From Arion vulgaris (Eukaryota > Mollusca > Gastropoda > Stylommatophora > Arionidae), in assembly GCA_020796225.1 (NCBI GenBank), contig CM036759.1, forward strand, positions 1,545,782-1,609,781: DNA of 64,000 bases. The letters run 5' to 3'. Below the pieces are notes generated by a model. That model saw nothing but the letters and a program-made list of their open reading frames with translations, had not been told where the DNA came from and searched no databases. Shown in pieces: positions 11,906-22,962 of this stretch. Positions within the stretch are counted from its first letter, which is position 1. Each line of letters opens with the position of its first letter. The position numbers were made by a program, and so were the translations under genes.

Positions 11906-12345
11906 CCAACACTGTGCTACCAGAGCCAAACATGGACACTGACAAAACAACAAGAAAGGAAAATTACCACATGCGAAATGAGATGCCTGAGGAAAGCAGT
12001 AAATAAAACAAGAAGAGACCATATAAGAAATGAGGAAATTATAAGAACAGTCGGAACAACACCTGCAGTTAGATTTATTGAAAAACAGAGACAAATGGTT
12101 TGGCCACTTAGTCAGAATGAACCCGAATACACCAGTTGCAAGAGCATACAACCTGAAAATGGAATCATCAAGAGGAAGGGGCAGACCAAGAAAAGATGGG
12201 TTGATGGAGCTACAGACATCTTAAAACTCCACAATACCACACCATATCAAGCGACCGAGCGTGCATTATCTCGGAAACCGATCATCAGTTAAACCTGCTA
12301 CGCCTAGCGGCAAAAAGCAGAGAAGGACAAAAGAAAAAGAAAGGT
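11906..12345 (+). pseudogene. LINE 3' fragment lying between two minus-strand LINE pieces
   Basis: Plus-strand reading begins PTLCYQSQTWTLTKQQERK, then CEMRCLRKAV, RDHIRNEEI and FGHLVRMNPNTPVARAYN, then RWVDGATDIL. It matches the family of the minus-strand LINE at 36600 (PTLCYQCQTWPIT). Two opposite single-base shifts, near 12092 and 12195, move the frame out and back. It ends in an A-rich AAAAGAAAAAGAAAGG. Confidence 0.85.
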
Positions 12346-13172
12346 GAGCCTTTTGCTTTGTCAGTTGACATGATTTTTGTTTTTGTGTATTCAAATATAG
12401 ATGTTGGTCTTCACTATGTTTCTTGGTCGTCTTGATTAGGTTTTCCAAACCTTCTTTGCTGGTGGATAATAATACTGTATCGTCTGCGTATCTAAGCTCT
12501 GGTATGCATTTGCCGCCTATAGTGAGAGGGTCGTAATTAACATAGTTGGCATCATCTTTTACATTCCTCATGATGTTGTCCGCATATATGTTGAATAAGT
12601 ATGGTGACAAAATACATCCCTGTCGTACCCCTTTTGAATCTCGAACCATTCAGCTATTTCACCTCTTATTTTAATGGTTGCCTGTTGTTCGTGGTATATA
12701 GATTCTATGAGTTGTATTATGTGTGTTGGAAAGTGCATGTCTTTCATGATGTTCCACATTTTCTGGTGTTGTATATGGTCGAAAGCCTTGCTATAGTCTA
12801 TGAAACATGCATGCAGGTCTATGTTGTATTCTCTGCATTTCTCGATAATGAGTCTCATGTTACAAATATGGTCTCTAGTGCCTCTACCTCTTCTGAAACC
12901 TGCTTGTGTTTCGTATATTTCGTCATCTAATTTTTGTACCATCCTCTTCATTATGATTTTTAGTAGGATTTTGCTGGCGTGACTTATAAGGGCAATAGTT
13001 CTGTAGTTGGTGCATAGTTTCATGTCTCCCTTCTTTGGAATAGGTATAAATACTGATCTTTTCCATTCCTTTGGCCAAGAGTAGCTATTCCATATCTTTG
13101 TGCACAATTTATGATATACCCGAACACTGGCCTCCCAGCCTACTTGAATCAATTCCGCTGGTATATCATCGC
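12346..13172 (-). pseudogene. RTE-like LINE reverse transcriptase domain
   Basis: Two overlapping frames carry the RT core in order: WKRSVFIPIPKKGD, NYRTIALISHASKI, QAGFRRGRGTRDHI, CFIDYSKAFDHIQHQ (motif A), then after a one-base shift near 12640 GVRQGCILSPYLFN (motif B), ELRYADDTVLLST (motif C) and LNTQK near motif D. The endonuclease region is missing: the 5' end (DIPAELIQVGW) stops at about 13172 beside the 13-bp array. Inactive. Confidence 0.92.
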
Positions 13173-13185
13173 ATCAGTTACACAT

Positions 13186-13612
13186 AGAGAATACATCTAG
13201 AGAATACATTTAGAGAATACATTTAGAGAATACATTTAGAGAATACATCTAGAGAATACATTTAGAGAATACATCTAGAGAATACATTTAGAGAATACAT
13301 TTAGAGAATACATTTAGAGAATACATTTAGAGAATACATTTAGAGAATACATTTAGAGAATACATTTAGAGAATACATTTAGAGAATACATTTAGAGAAT
13401 ACATCTAGAGAATACATTTAGAGAATACATTTAGAGAATACATTTAGAGAATACATTTAGAGAATACATTTAGAGAATACATTTAGAGAATACATTTAGA
13501 GAATACATCTAGAGAATACATCTAGAGAATACATCTAGAGAATACATCTAGAGAATACATTTAGAGAATACATTTAGAGAATACATTTAGAGAATACATC
13601 TAGAGAATACAT
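13186..13612. repeat. 13-bp minisatellite, about 33 copies
   Basis: Unit TAGAGAATACATT with a C/T variant in ACATCT/ACATTT. The array is interrupted by the SINE at 13613-13823 and resumes for about three copies (13824-13862) with G in place of C (GAATAGATT). Confidence 0.95.
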
Positions 13613-13823
13613 TTTTTTTCCCCGATCCAGAAGCACTTGAGCTTTTCAGCCCTTCTGCTCGGTGCCATGGACATCGTAACTCTTTGGTTCGGTGCCACGA
13701 GCACCGTAAATCTGGGGAATCTGTGGCTTTTTCTGCCATCCCACGGAATTGAGCCCGCACACACAGAGGGATAGTCACCCGTAGTTCAACGCGCTACGAA
13801 GACGCTGGGCAGACGGGCAGAGA
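13613..13823 (-). mobile_element. tRNA-derived SINE, copy 2
   Basis: Full-length reverse-orientation copy: poly(T) at 13613, the GGTGCCA..GAGC body with both internal repeats, the B box as GGCTCAATTCC, and head GCCCGTCTGCCCAGCG ending at about 13823. It lies inside the 13-bp array, so the target duplication cannot be separated from repeat units. Confidence 0.87.
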
Positions 13824-14009
13824 ATAGATTTAGAGAATAGATTTAGAGAATAGATTTAAAGAATATTTCAAATAGCCGTACTTGTTAAAAGTAAGACATA
13901 CTTGGATTCAACTTGATAGAGAATAATCATGATATTTTTATGAAAAATATTAATAGAAGAATCGGTTGACATTTGACATTGAATGGTTTATTTGTCCAAG
14001 AGATGGCAT

Positions 14010-14094
14010 TAAGTTCACCTACTATGACTTAAAATTCACCTACTGTGACTTAAAGTTCACCTACTGTGACTTAAAGTTCACCTACTGTGACTTA
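14010..14094. repeat. 21-bp repeat, 4 copies
   Basis: Unit contains AAGTTCACCTACTGTGACTT. Confidence 0.93.
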
Positions 14095-14301
14095 ATGATA
14101 TAATTGGACCGAAGTATGACCAGATTGAGAGAGTTGCATTATACAACTGTTGGATATCGTCATTAGTAATCGATACTGGTATCTCACTGACATATCCGTA
14201 ATCGTATATGACTAGTTCCATGAAAGGGAGATTATCCATACACAATGACATCAAGCACAGACAACTATGATAAACAAATCTAGTTATATTGTTTGTACAG
14301 C

Positions 14302-14326
14302 TGATGCTGCTGCTGCTGCTGCTGAA
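14302..14326. repeat. (GCT)n microsatellite
   Basis: A short GCTGAT(GCT)n run in a spacer with no gene seen (14095-14435). Confidence 0.9.
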
Positions 14327-14435
14327 TCATTATTATTTCCCTCATATTTGTTGTGTAATTCCATGCAACCATTTGAAATAAAACGCACAGGCTAATCCTA
14401 ATTGTAAACGGAAGCGTTCTGCCCAGCGCTTTAGT

Positions 14436-15356
14436 ACCCACACACTGTAGACATGTGTGAACACAAAGTGTAGACTGACGTGAACACACAGTGTAGACTG
14501 ATGTGAACACACAGTGTAGACTGATGTGAACACACAGTGTAGACATGTGTGAACACAAAGTGTAGACTGATGTGAACACAAACTGTAGACGTGTGTGAAC
14601 ACACAGTGTAGACTTATGTGAACACAAAGTGTAGACATGTGTGAACACACAGTGTAGACTGATGTGAACACAGTGTAGACTGATGTGAACACACAGTGTA
14701 GACTGATGTGAACACAGTGTAGACTGATGTGAACACAGTGTAGACTGATGTGAACACAGTGTAGACTGATGTGTGAACACAGTGTAGACTGATGTGAAAA
14801 CACAGTGTAGACTGACGTGAACACAGTGTAGACTGATGTGAACACACACTGTAGACTGATGTGAACACAAAGTGTAGACTGATGTGAACACACACTGTAG
14901 ACTGATGTGAACACAAAGTGTAGACTGATGTGAACACAGTGTAGACTGATGTGAACACAAAGTGTAGACTGATGTGAACACAAAGTGTAGACTGATGTGA
15001 ACACACAGTGTAGACTGATGTGAACACACACTGTAGACTGATGTGAACACAGTGTAGACTTATGTGAACACAAAGTGTAGACTTATGTGAACACACAGTG
15101 TAGACTGATGTGAACACACACTGTAGACTGATGTGAACACAGTGTAGACTTATGTGAACACAAAGTGTAGACTTATGTGAACACACACTGTAGACTGATG
15201 TGAACACAAAGTGTAGACTTATGTGAACACACACTGTAGACTGATGTGAACACAAAGTGTAGACTGATGTGAACACAAAGTGTAGACTGATGTGAACACA
15301 AAGTGTAGACCGATGTGAACACACAGTGTAGACATGTGTAGACATGTGTTCACATC
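14436..15356. repeat. 22/23-bp minisatellite, about 42 copies
   Basis: The unit contains TGTAGACTGATGTGAACACA. Length varies by a CA dinucleotide before GTGTAG. At the right edge (15345-15355) GTGTTCACATC is the reverse complement of the unit, so the last half-unit is flipped. Confidence 0.95.
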
Positions 15357-15449
15357 ACCATGAGCTGTTGGTGTGTAACAGACGATACTGTATAACTGCA
15401 GCACAAGTCTGTATCGCAATCGATCAAGTATATATATTTCTTCTTCTTC

Positions 15450-16162
15450 TTCTTCTTGAAACTGCTTCATATCGATGACTTATTGGAAATCTACTTCTTG
15501 GAACTGCTTCATATCGATGACTTATTGGAAATCTACTTCTTGGAACTGCTTCATATCGATGACTTATTGGAAATCTACTTCTTGGAACTGCTTCATATCG
15601 ATGACTTATTGGAAATCTACTTCTTGAAACTGCTTCATATCGATGACTTATTGGAAATCTACTTCTTGGAACTGCTTCATATCGATGACTTATTGGAAAT
15701 CTACTTCTTGGAACTGCTTCATATCGATGACTTATTGGAAATCTACTTCTTGAAACTGCTTCATATCGATGACTTATTGGAAATCTACTTCTTGGAACTG
15801 CTTCATATCGATGACTTATTGGGAAAACTACTTCTTGGAACTGCTTCATATCGATGACTTATTGAAATCTACTTCTTGAAACTGCTTCATATCGATGACT
15901 TATTGGAAATCTACTTCTTGGAACTGCTTCATATCGATGACTTATTGGAAATCTACTTCTTGAAACTGCTTCATATCGATGACTTATTGGAAATCTACTT
16001 CTTGAAACTGCTTCATATCGATGACTTATTGGAAATCTACTTCTTGAAACTGCTTCATATCGATGACTTATTGAAATCTACTTCTGAACTGCTTCATATC
16101 GATGACTTATTGAAATCTACTTCTTGGAACTGCTTCATATCGATGACTTATTGGAAATCTGT
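15450..16162. repeat. 42-bp minisatellite, about 17 copies
   Basis: The unit contains CTGCTTCATATCGATGACTT and GGAAATCTACTTCTTGGAA. It begins after a (TTC)n run at 15438. The 14-codon period leaves both strands open. Confidence 0.95.
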
Positions 16163-16225
16163 TGAATGTCAGATGTTTAAAACTTGAACGTAGTATGGAG
16201 AAGAAGTAGATGGAGAGAATGAGTA

Positions 16226-16700
16226 GATGAAGAAGAGTAGATGAGAGAAAGAAGTATACCTTATACAAGAAGATGAGAGAAAGAAGTATACCTTATACAA
16301 GAAGATGAGAGAAAGAAGTATACCTTATACAAGAAGATGAGAGAAAGAAGTATACCTTATACAAGAAGATGAGAGAAAGAAGTATACCTTATACAAGAAG
16401 ATGAGAGAAAGAAGTATACCTTATACAAGAAGATGAGAGAAAGAAGTATACCTTATACAAGAAGATGAGAGAAAGAAGTATACCTTATACAAGAAGATGA
16501 GAGAAAGAAGTATACCTTATACAAGAAGATGAGAAGTATTATACAGAAGTAGAGAAGAGTATACTATACAAGAAGATGAGAGAAAGAAGTATACCTTATA
16601 CAAGAAGATGAGAGAAAGAAGTATACCTTATACAAGAAGATGAGAGAAAGAAGTATACCTTATACAAGAAGATGGAAAAGAAAGTAAGTATACATTTCTT
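16226..16700. repeat. 32-bp minisatellite, about 15 copies
   Basis: The unit contains GAAGATGAGAGAAAGAAGTA and TACCTTATACAA. Copies near 16525-16570 and 16675 have small deletions. Confidence 0.94.
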
Positions 16701-16780
16701 ATACAAGAAGATGATATTTTTTAATAGAGAAATGATATTCAAATTTGAGGTTTCCATTCTGGGTGTTTATTATCAGCCTT

Positions 16781-17097
16781 CATTGCATAACTTGCTTCAT
16801 TGAGTTCACTCGGTGCACATTGCATAACTTGCTTCATTGAGTTCACTCGGTGCACATTGCATAACTTGCTTCATTGAGTTCGTTCGGTGCACATTGCATA
16901 TGTTTCTTCATTGAGTTCGTTCGGTGCACATTGCATATGTTGCTTCATTGAGTTCGTTCGGTGCACATTGCATATATTGCTTCATTGAGTTCGATCGGTG
17001 CACATTGCATATATTGCTTCATTGAGTTCGTTCGGTGCACATTGCATATGTTTCTTCATTGAGTTCACTCCGTGCACATTGCATATGTTTCTTCATT
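16781..17097. repeat. 37-bp minisatellite, about 8.5 copies
   Basis: The unit contains TTCATTGAGTTCRCTCGGTG and CACATTGCATA, with ordered variants (ACTCGG to GTTCGG). Confidence 0.94.
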
Positions 17098-17440
17098 AAG
17101 CACATTATTTTTGTTTCCATATGATGTATTGCTTGCTTACAATTGGTACAGAAATAGATTTGTCCACCCATTGTCCAACAGACAATTTGTAGTAACCCCA
17201 CCCCCTCATCCCTACCCCCTACCCCTCACAACCCTAGTCCATACCTTCTTCCATATTTCACTCATGAATCTGGTACCCTTGAAATCAATAGTGTACTGAC
17301 GGAGCGGGAGAGTATATTGTCTGCTGTCATGTGACACGCATGTTTAATTTGGTCTTGGAGGGTCTCCTGACGAGAATGTAAGGATTATGTCCACTTTTTA
17401 TATCTCTCTATTTTGAAATATATTCTTCTAATCATCCAAT
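17098..17440. other. No gene seen
   Basis: Spacer with a C/T-rich patch at about 17190-17235. No exon or RNA gene can be supported. Confidence 0.55.
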
Positions 17441-18313
17441 GATGTCGATGTCATATAGATAGTACTAGATAGCTTTACACACTACATCATAATGACGTCA
17501 AATAGATAGTACTAGATAGCTTTACACACTACATCATAATGACGTCAAGTAGATAGTACTAGATAGCTTTACACACTACATCATAATGACGTCAAGTAGA
17601 TAGTACTAGATAGCTTTACAAACTTCATCATAATGATGTCAAATAGATAGTACTAGATAGCTTTACACACTACATCATAATGACGTCAAGTAGATAGTAC
17701 TAGATAGCTTTACACACTACATCATAATGACGTCAAGTAGATAGTACTAGATAGCTTTACAAACTTCATCATAATGATGTCAAATAGATAGTACTAGATA
17801 GCTTTACACACTACATCATAATGATGTCAAGTAGATAGTACTAGATAGCTTTACAAACTTCATCATAATGATGTCAAATAGATAGTACTAGATAGCTTTA
17901 CAAACTTCATCATAATGATGTCAAATAGATAGTACTAGATAGCTTTACAAACTTCATCATAATGATGTCAAATAGATAGTACTAGATAGCTTTACACACT
18001 ACATCATAATGACGTCAAGTAGATAGTACTAGATAGCTTTACAAACTTCATCATAATGATGTCAAATAGATAGTACTAGATAGTTTTACAAACTTCATCA
18101 TAATGATGTCAAATAGATAGTACTAGATAGCTTTACAAACTTCATCATAATGATGTCAAATAGATAGTTCTAGATAGTTTTACAAACTTCATCATAATGA
18201 CGTCAAATAGATAGTACTAGATAGCTTTACAAACTTCATCATAATGATGTCAAATAGATAGTACTAGATAGCTTTACAAACTACATCATAATGACGTCAA
18301 GTAGATAGTACTA
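17441..18313. repeat. 47-bp minisatellite with TGACGTCA palindromes
   Basis: About 18.5 units containing TAGATAGTACTAGATAGCTT. Roughly half carry TGACGTCA (the CRE core palindrome); the others have TGATGTCA, a CpG transition, usually linked to AAACTTC in place of CACACTAC. One more partial unit (TGACGTCATATAGATAGTA, 18573-18591) lies beyond the inserted LINE. Confidence 0.94.
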
Positions 18314-18569
18314 TATCGCGTATCTTCTCTTTCTCTTTGCCTGTATGCCTCCTGAAGAAGACCATCATGGAAGGAGGCATACCGGCAAAGAGAAGAAGAG
18401 GAAGACCACGGAGAAAATGTATTCATGATGTAACTGATGGTTTGAACATGATGGTTGCAGAGGCAGGACATCTGGCCTATGAGAGAGAGAATTCCGGAGG
18501 ACTGTTGGGGTGGCAAAGTTCTGTTCAGGACAAGCTATTTGATGAAGATATCAGCTTACAAACGCCACC
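18314..18569 (+). mobile_element. RTE-like LINE 3' end with inverted 5' tip
   Basis: The plus frame 18337-18573 reads KKTIMEGGIPAKRRRGRPRR, VTDGLNM and AEAGHLAYEREN, the C-terminal tail also seen at 4240 and 27897. It ends CAAGCTATTTGATGA. The first 30 bp (CTCTTTGCCTGTATGCCTCC) are the reverse complement of the element's own 18375-18405, so the 5' tip is inverted. It interrupts the 47-bp array. Confidence 0.85.
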
Positions 18570-18747
18570 GTAATGACGTCATATAGATAGTAGTTAATCT
18601 GTCACACTAAAGCAAATATTATATCATAGTTGTTATCATGTTTACTATTATTATTACTATGACATTATTATAATAATGATACAACTAGTAACAACATATT
18701 GAACTTATAACACTGACAATATGCTATCTTATTGCTACACAACCAAG

Positions 18748-18944
18748 TCTCCCTAAGAGGTCATTACCTTGAAGCAGTAGGGAACTCACGTACCGCCATC
18801 AACTTGAGAGCTAAGCTGACAAGATCTTTGCTTCTGGTAGAGACACTCATGTCAGACAGATTGAAGGATAGAGAACAGACAGAATGTGATCTCCTGGTCA
18901 GACAGGTTGGTGTTGGACAAAGGACAAGCAACCCAATCCTGTAA
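18748..18944 (+). CDS. Candidate terminal exon, unknown protein
   Basis: A non-repetitive open frame runs from a possible acceptor (ACACAACCAAG, AG at 18746-18747) to TAA at 18942-18944, about 65 residues. It includes LRGHYLEAVGNSRTAINLRA, LTRSLLLVETLMSDRLKD and QTECDLLVRQVGVGQR. Composition is balanced and protein-like, unlike the repeat frames. AATAAA follows at 18979-18984. The acceptor's pyrimidine tract is poor and I do not recognise the protein. Upstream exons were not found. Confidence 0.35.
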
Positions 18945-18978
18945 AAAATATTGTGTTACGGAAAAGAAGGAAGAAAAA

Positions 18979-18984
18979 AATAAA
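18979..18984 (+). promoter_or_regulatory. Possible poly(A) signal AATAAA
   Basis: Canonical hexamer 35 bp after the candidate terminal exon stop. Such hexamers are frequent by chance in AT-rich DNA. Confidence 0.3.
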
Positions 18985-19570
18985 CCAAAACGTTAGACAG
19001 CTGGAGACATTTCAAAACATCAGACCTACGCCGCTGATTACAAGATAAATCGTAGTTATTATACAACATCATAAATATATATAATATGTATAAATGGATA
19101 GATAAATGTCTTGTTAATGTGATAGTTTGATTGTGAACATGATGATGATGGATAGATAGAAAGATGAATGGATGGTACAGAGTATTAGATAATAGTCAGA
19201 CGGACACACAAACATACACACATCAGTTCGGGTATAATATAATGTTACTAGAACTTGGATCAAGAAAGATTTACTCACCGACAATAGAACACATGAAAAG
19301 TTGGACAAAAATAACGATTCAAATTCAAGCAACAAACAACAAACATATAACATATCAAACCAACCGATAGTTATTTATTCTGGTAGAACAAAACCAACAC
19401 GAAGGCAAGCAATGTTATTTCAAACATATTTAGAAAACAAAATACAATGCAATCTGATATTTGTAAATACAAGTTCTGGTCGAATGCTACAAATCATTGT
19501 CACTAAGTGACACGGGGTCAAATGTCACAGGCTGAAGAGAATACCACCTTATCTCTAGACGGTGATGTCA
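18985..19570. other. No gene seen; AT-rich
   Basis: Contains short GATA/GATG runs near 19095-19165 and ordinary AT-rich sequence. Short open frames here have no recognisable features. Confidence 0.5.
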
Positions 19571-19940
19571 CAATAGCAAATGAAGATAGAAATTGATGTT
19601 ATTGCTAGCGTGATGTGAGAAATATTACAACTGAAGATAGAAATTGATGTTATTGCTAGCGTGATGTGAGAAATATTACAACTGAAGATAGAAATTGATG
19701 TTATTGCTGGCGTGATGTGAGAAATATTACAATTGAAATACAACACATGAAATACACATTGAATCACGGCTGAGAGAGATATTGCTGGCGTGATGTGAGA
19801 AATATTACAACTGAAATACAACACATGAAATACACATTGAATCACGGCTGAGAGAGATATTGCTGGCGTGATGTGAGAAATATTACAACTGAAATACAAC
19901 ACATGAAATACACATTGAATCACGGCTGAGAGAGATATAA
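19571..19940. repeat. Composite array: 51-bp then about 77-bp units
   Basis: Three 51-bp units (AGATAGAAATTGATG) are followed by three longer units (CACATTGAATCACGGCTGAG). Both share the core GGCGTGATGTGAGAAATATT, so one type arose by replacing the variable half. Confidence 0.9.
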
Positions 19941-20009
19941 TGCTGTTTTATTTTTCAAATTTCCATGATTTACAGTACTTCCGTGTTTTTGGTATCTGAA
20001 ATGTGACTC

Positions 20010-21985
20010 ATTCTTCTCTTTATGTCTACATCTCCAAGATTTCAATAATAAACTTCTGTCTACATCTCCAAGATTTCAATAATAAACTTTTGTCTATAAC
20101 TCCAGAATTTCAATAATAAACTTCTGTCTATATCTCCAAAATTTCAATGATAAACTTCTGTCTACATCTCCAAGATTTCAATGATAAACTTCTGTCTACA
20201 TCTCCAAGATTTCAATGATAAACTTCTGTCTACATCTCCAAGATTTCAATGATAAACTTCTGTCTATATCTCCAAGATTTCAATGATAAACTTCTGTCTA
20301 TATCTCCAAGATTTTAATGATAAACTTCTGTCTACATCTCCAAGATTTCAATAAACTTCTGTCTACATCTCCAAGATTTCAATAATAAACTTCTGTCTAT
20401 ATCTCCAAGATTTCAATAATAAACTTCTGTCTATATCTCCAAGATTTCAATGATAAACTTCTGTCTACATCTCCAAGATTTCAATTAAACTTCTTCTACA
20501 TCTCCAAGATTTCAATAAACTTCTGTCTAATCTCCAAGATTTCAATAAACTTCTGTCTAATCTCCAAGATTTCAATATAAACTTTGTCTAATCTCCAGAT
20601 TTCAATATAAACTTCTGTCTAATCTCCAAGATTTCAATGATAAAGCTAATCTCAAGATTTAATAAAAAGTATCTCCAAGATTTCAATGATAAACTTCTGT
20701 CTATATCTCCAAGATTTCAATAAAACTTTGTCTAATCTCCAAGATTTCAATGATAAACTTCTGTCTAATCTCCAAGATTTCAATAATAAACTTCTGTCTA
20801 TATCTCCAAGATTTCAATGATAAACTTCTGTCTATATCTCCAAGATTTCAATAAACTTATGTCTAATCTCCAAGATTTCAATAATAAACTCTGTCTACAT
20901 CTCCAAGATTTCAAAACTTCTGTCTACATCTCCAAGATTTCAATATCTTCTGTCTACATCTCCAAGATTTCAATGATAAATCGTCAATCTCAAGAAAGAT
21001 TGTCAATTCAAGATAATAGAAAATCTACATATCAAGATTTAATGAAACTTCTGTCTACATCTCAAGATTTCAAAAAACTCTGTCTAATCTCAAGATTTAT
21101 AGAATTGTCTATACTAAGATTTAATGAAAACTTCTGCTAATCTCCAAGATTTCAATAAAACTTGTCAATCTCAAGATTTCAATATAAACTTGTCTAATCT
21201 CAAGATTTCAATATCTTCTGTCTACATTCCAAGATTTAATATAATTCTGTCTATTCCAAGATTTCAATTAAATTCTATCAAGATTGTAATAAACTGTCTA
21301 GATTCCAGATTAAAAACTTCTGTCTACATTCAAGATTTCAATGATAAACTTTGTCTAATCTCCAGAGATTTCAATAATAAACTTCTGTCTATATTCAAGA
21401 TTTCAATGATAAACTTGATCTATATCTCCAAGATTTTAATGAAAACTTCTGTCTACATCTCCAAGATTTCAAATGACATTCAAGATTTCAATAATAAACT
21501 TGATATCTCAAGATTTCAATGATAAACTGTATTCAGATTATGATAACTTCGTAATTCAAGATTTATGAAACTTCTGTCTACATCTCCAAGATTTCAATGA
21601 AACTTCTGTCTATATTCCAAGATTTCAATAAACTTGTCTAATCTCCAAGATTTCAATATAAACTTGTCTAATCTCCAAGATTTCAATAATAAACTTTGTC
21701 TATATCTCAAGATTTCAATGATAAACTTCTCTATATCTCCAAGATTTCAATGATAAACTTCTGTCTACATCTCCAAGATTTCAATGATAAACTTCTGTCT
21801 ATATATCCAAGATTTCAATAAACTTCTGTCTATATCTCCAAGATTTCAATAATAAACTTATGTCTATATCTCCAAGATTTCAATAATAAACTTCTGTCTA
21901 CATCTCCAAGATTTCAATGAACTTCTGTCTACATCTCCAAGATTTCAATAATCTTCTGTCTACATCTCCAAGATTTCAATGATGA
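20010..21985. repeat. 34-bp minisatellite, about 58 copies, centre eroded
   Basis: The unit contains AAACTTCTGTCTACATCTCC and AAGATTTCAATGAT. Copies at both ends are clean. Between about 20480 and 21700 many copies are shortened by 1-8 base deletions with few substitutions. Confidence 0.95.
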
Positions 21986-22069
21986 ATAAAGAGATAATAA
22001 GAAAGAGACAAGACAGAGGTCAATTGATTATACACATTTTTGTCGTACATCCAAAGATAAGATGAATAA

Positions 22070-22187
22070 GAGGAGAGAGAGAGAGAGAGAAGAGAGAGTA
22101 AAAGCAAGAGATAGGAGAGAGAGAGAGAAAGCGAGAGAAGAGAGAAAGCGAGAGAGAGAGAGAGAGAGAGAAGAGGAGAGAGAGAGA

Positions 22188-22240
<53 letters not shown>

Positions 22241-22486
22241 GAGGAGAGAGAAAGAGAGAGGAGAGAGAGAGAAAGGAGAAGGAGAGAGAGAGAAGGAGAG
22301 AGAGAGAGAGAGAGAAAGCGAGAGAGGAGAGAGAGAGAAAGCGAGAGAGGAGAGAGAGAGAGAGAAAAGGAGAGAGAAAGAGAGAGGAAGAGAGAGAGAA
22401 AGGAGAGAGAGAGAGAGAGAAGAGAAGCGAGAGAGAAGAGAGAGAGAAAGCGAGAGAGAGAGAGAGAGAAAGCGAGAGAGGGGAAG

Positions 22487-22519
<33 letters not shown>

Positions 22520-22705
22520 AAGGAGAGGAGAGGGAGAGAGAGAGAGAAGAGAGAGAGGAGAGGAGAGAGAAAGGAGAGAGATAGAGAGAGAGAAAGCGAG
22601 AGAGAGAGAGAAAGCGAGAGAGGAGAGAGAGAGAGAAAGCGAGAGGGAGAGAGAGAAAGCGAGAGAGGAGAGGGAGAGAGAGAGAAAGAGAGAGAGAGAT
22701 AGAGA
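22070..22705. repeat. (GA)n-rich microsatellite
   Basis: About 635 bp of GAGAGA with periodic AAAGCGAGAGAGGAGAG sub-patterns. Long open frames on both strands are composition artefacts. Confidence 0.96.
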
Positions 22706-22731
22706 CAAGACAAAGGTCAAGTGATACTTAC

Positions 22732-22817
22732 AATCTTGCAACATTCTGTCAAATATCAAAACGTAATTATTCTCAGGATCAAATTTATTCGTATCATCAA
22801 ATGTGTAACTTGATTTC
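22732..22817 (-). CDS. Candidate internal exon, unknown protein
   Basis: An 86-bp stretch is bounded by a minus-strand acceptor (TGTATGTAG, AG at 22818-22819) and a strong donor (GTAAGT, 22731 downward). It reads KSSYTFDDTNKFDPENNYV then LIFDRMLQD with no stop. It is unique sequence squeezed between the GA tract and the 36-bp array. Balanced acidic/aromatic composition looks like real protein, but I cannot name it. Confidence 0.45.
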
Positions 22818-22962
22818 CTACATACAGACCAGACGATCATGTAGTGGCTGTGGTAGAGGGCAGGAGAGAGGGGTGTGGGGGTGGGGGTTAGGCTGTGTAA
22901 GAGCTGGAGAAGTTACAGCACAGAGCTGTTGAAACTAAACGTGACATGTACATAATTTGATT

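Noticed and set aside
22062..22724. Arg/Glu-rich frame and complementary Ser/Leu-rich frames
   Set aside because: (GA)n microsatellite.
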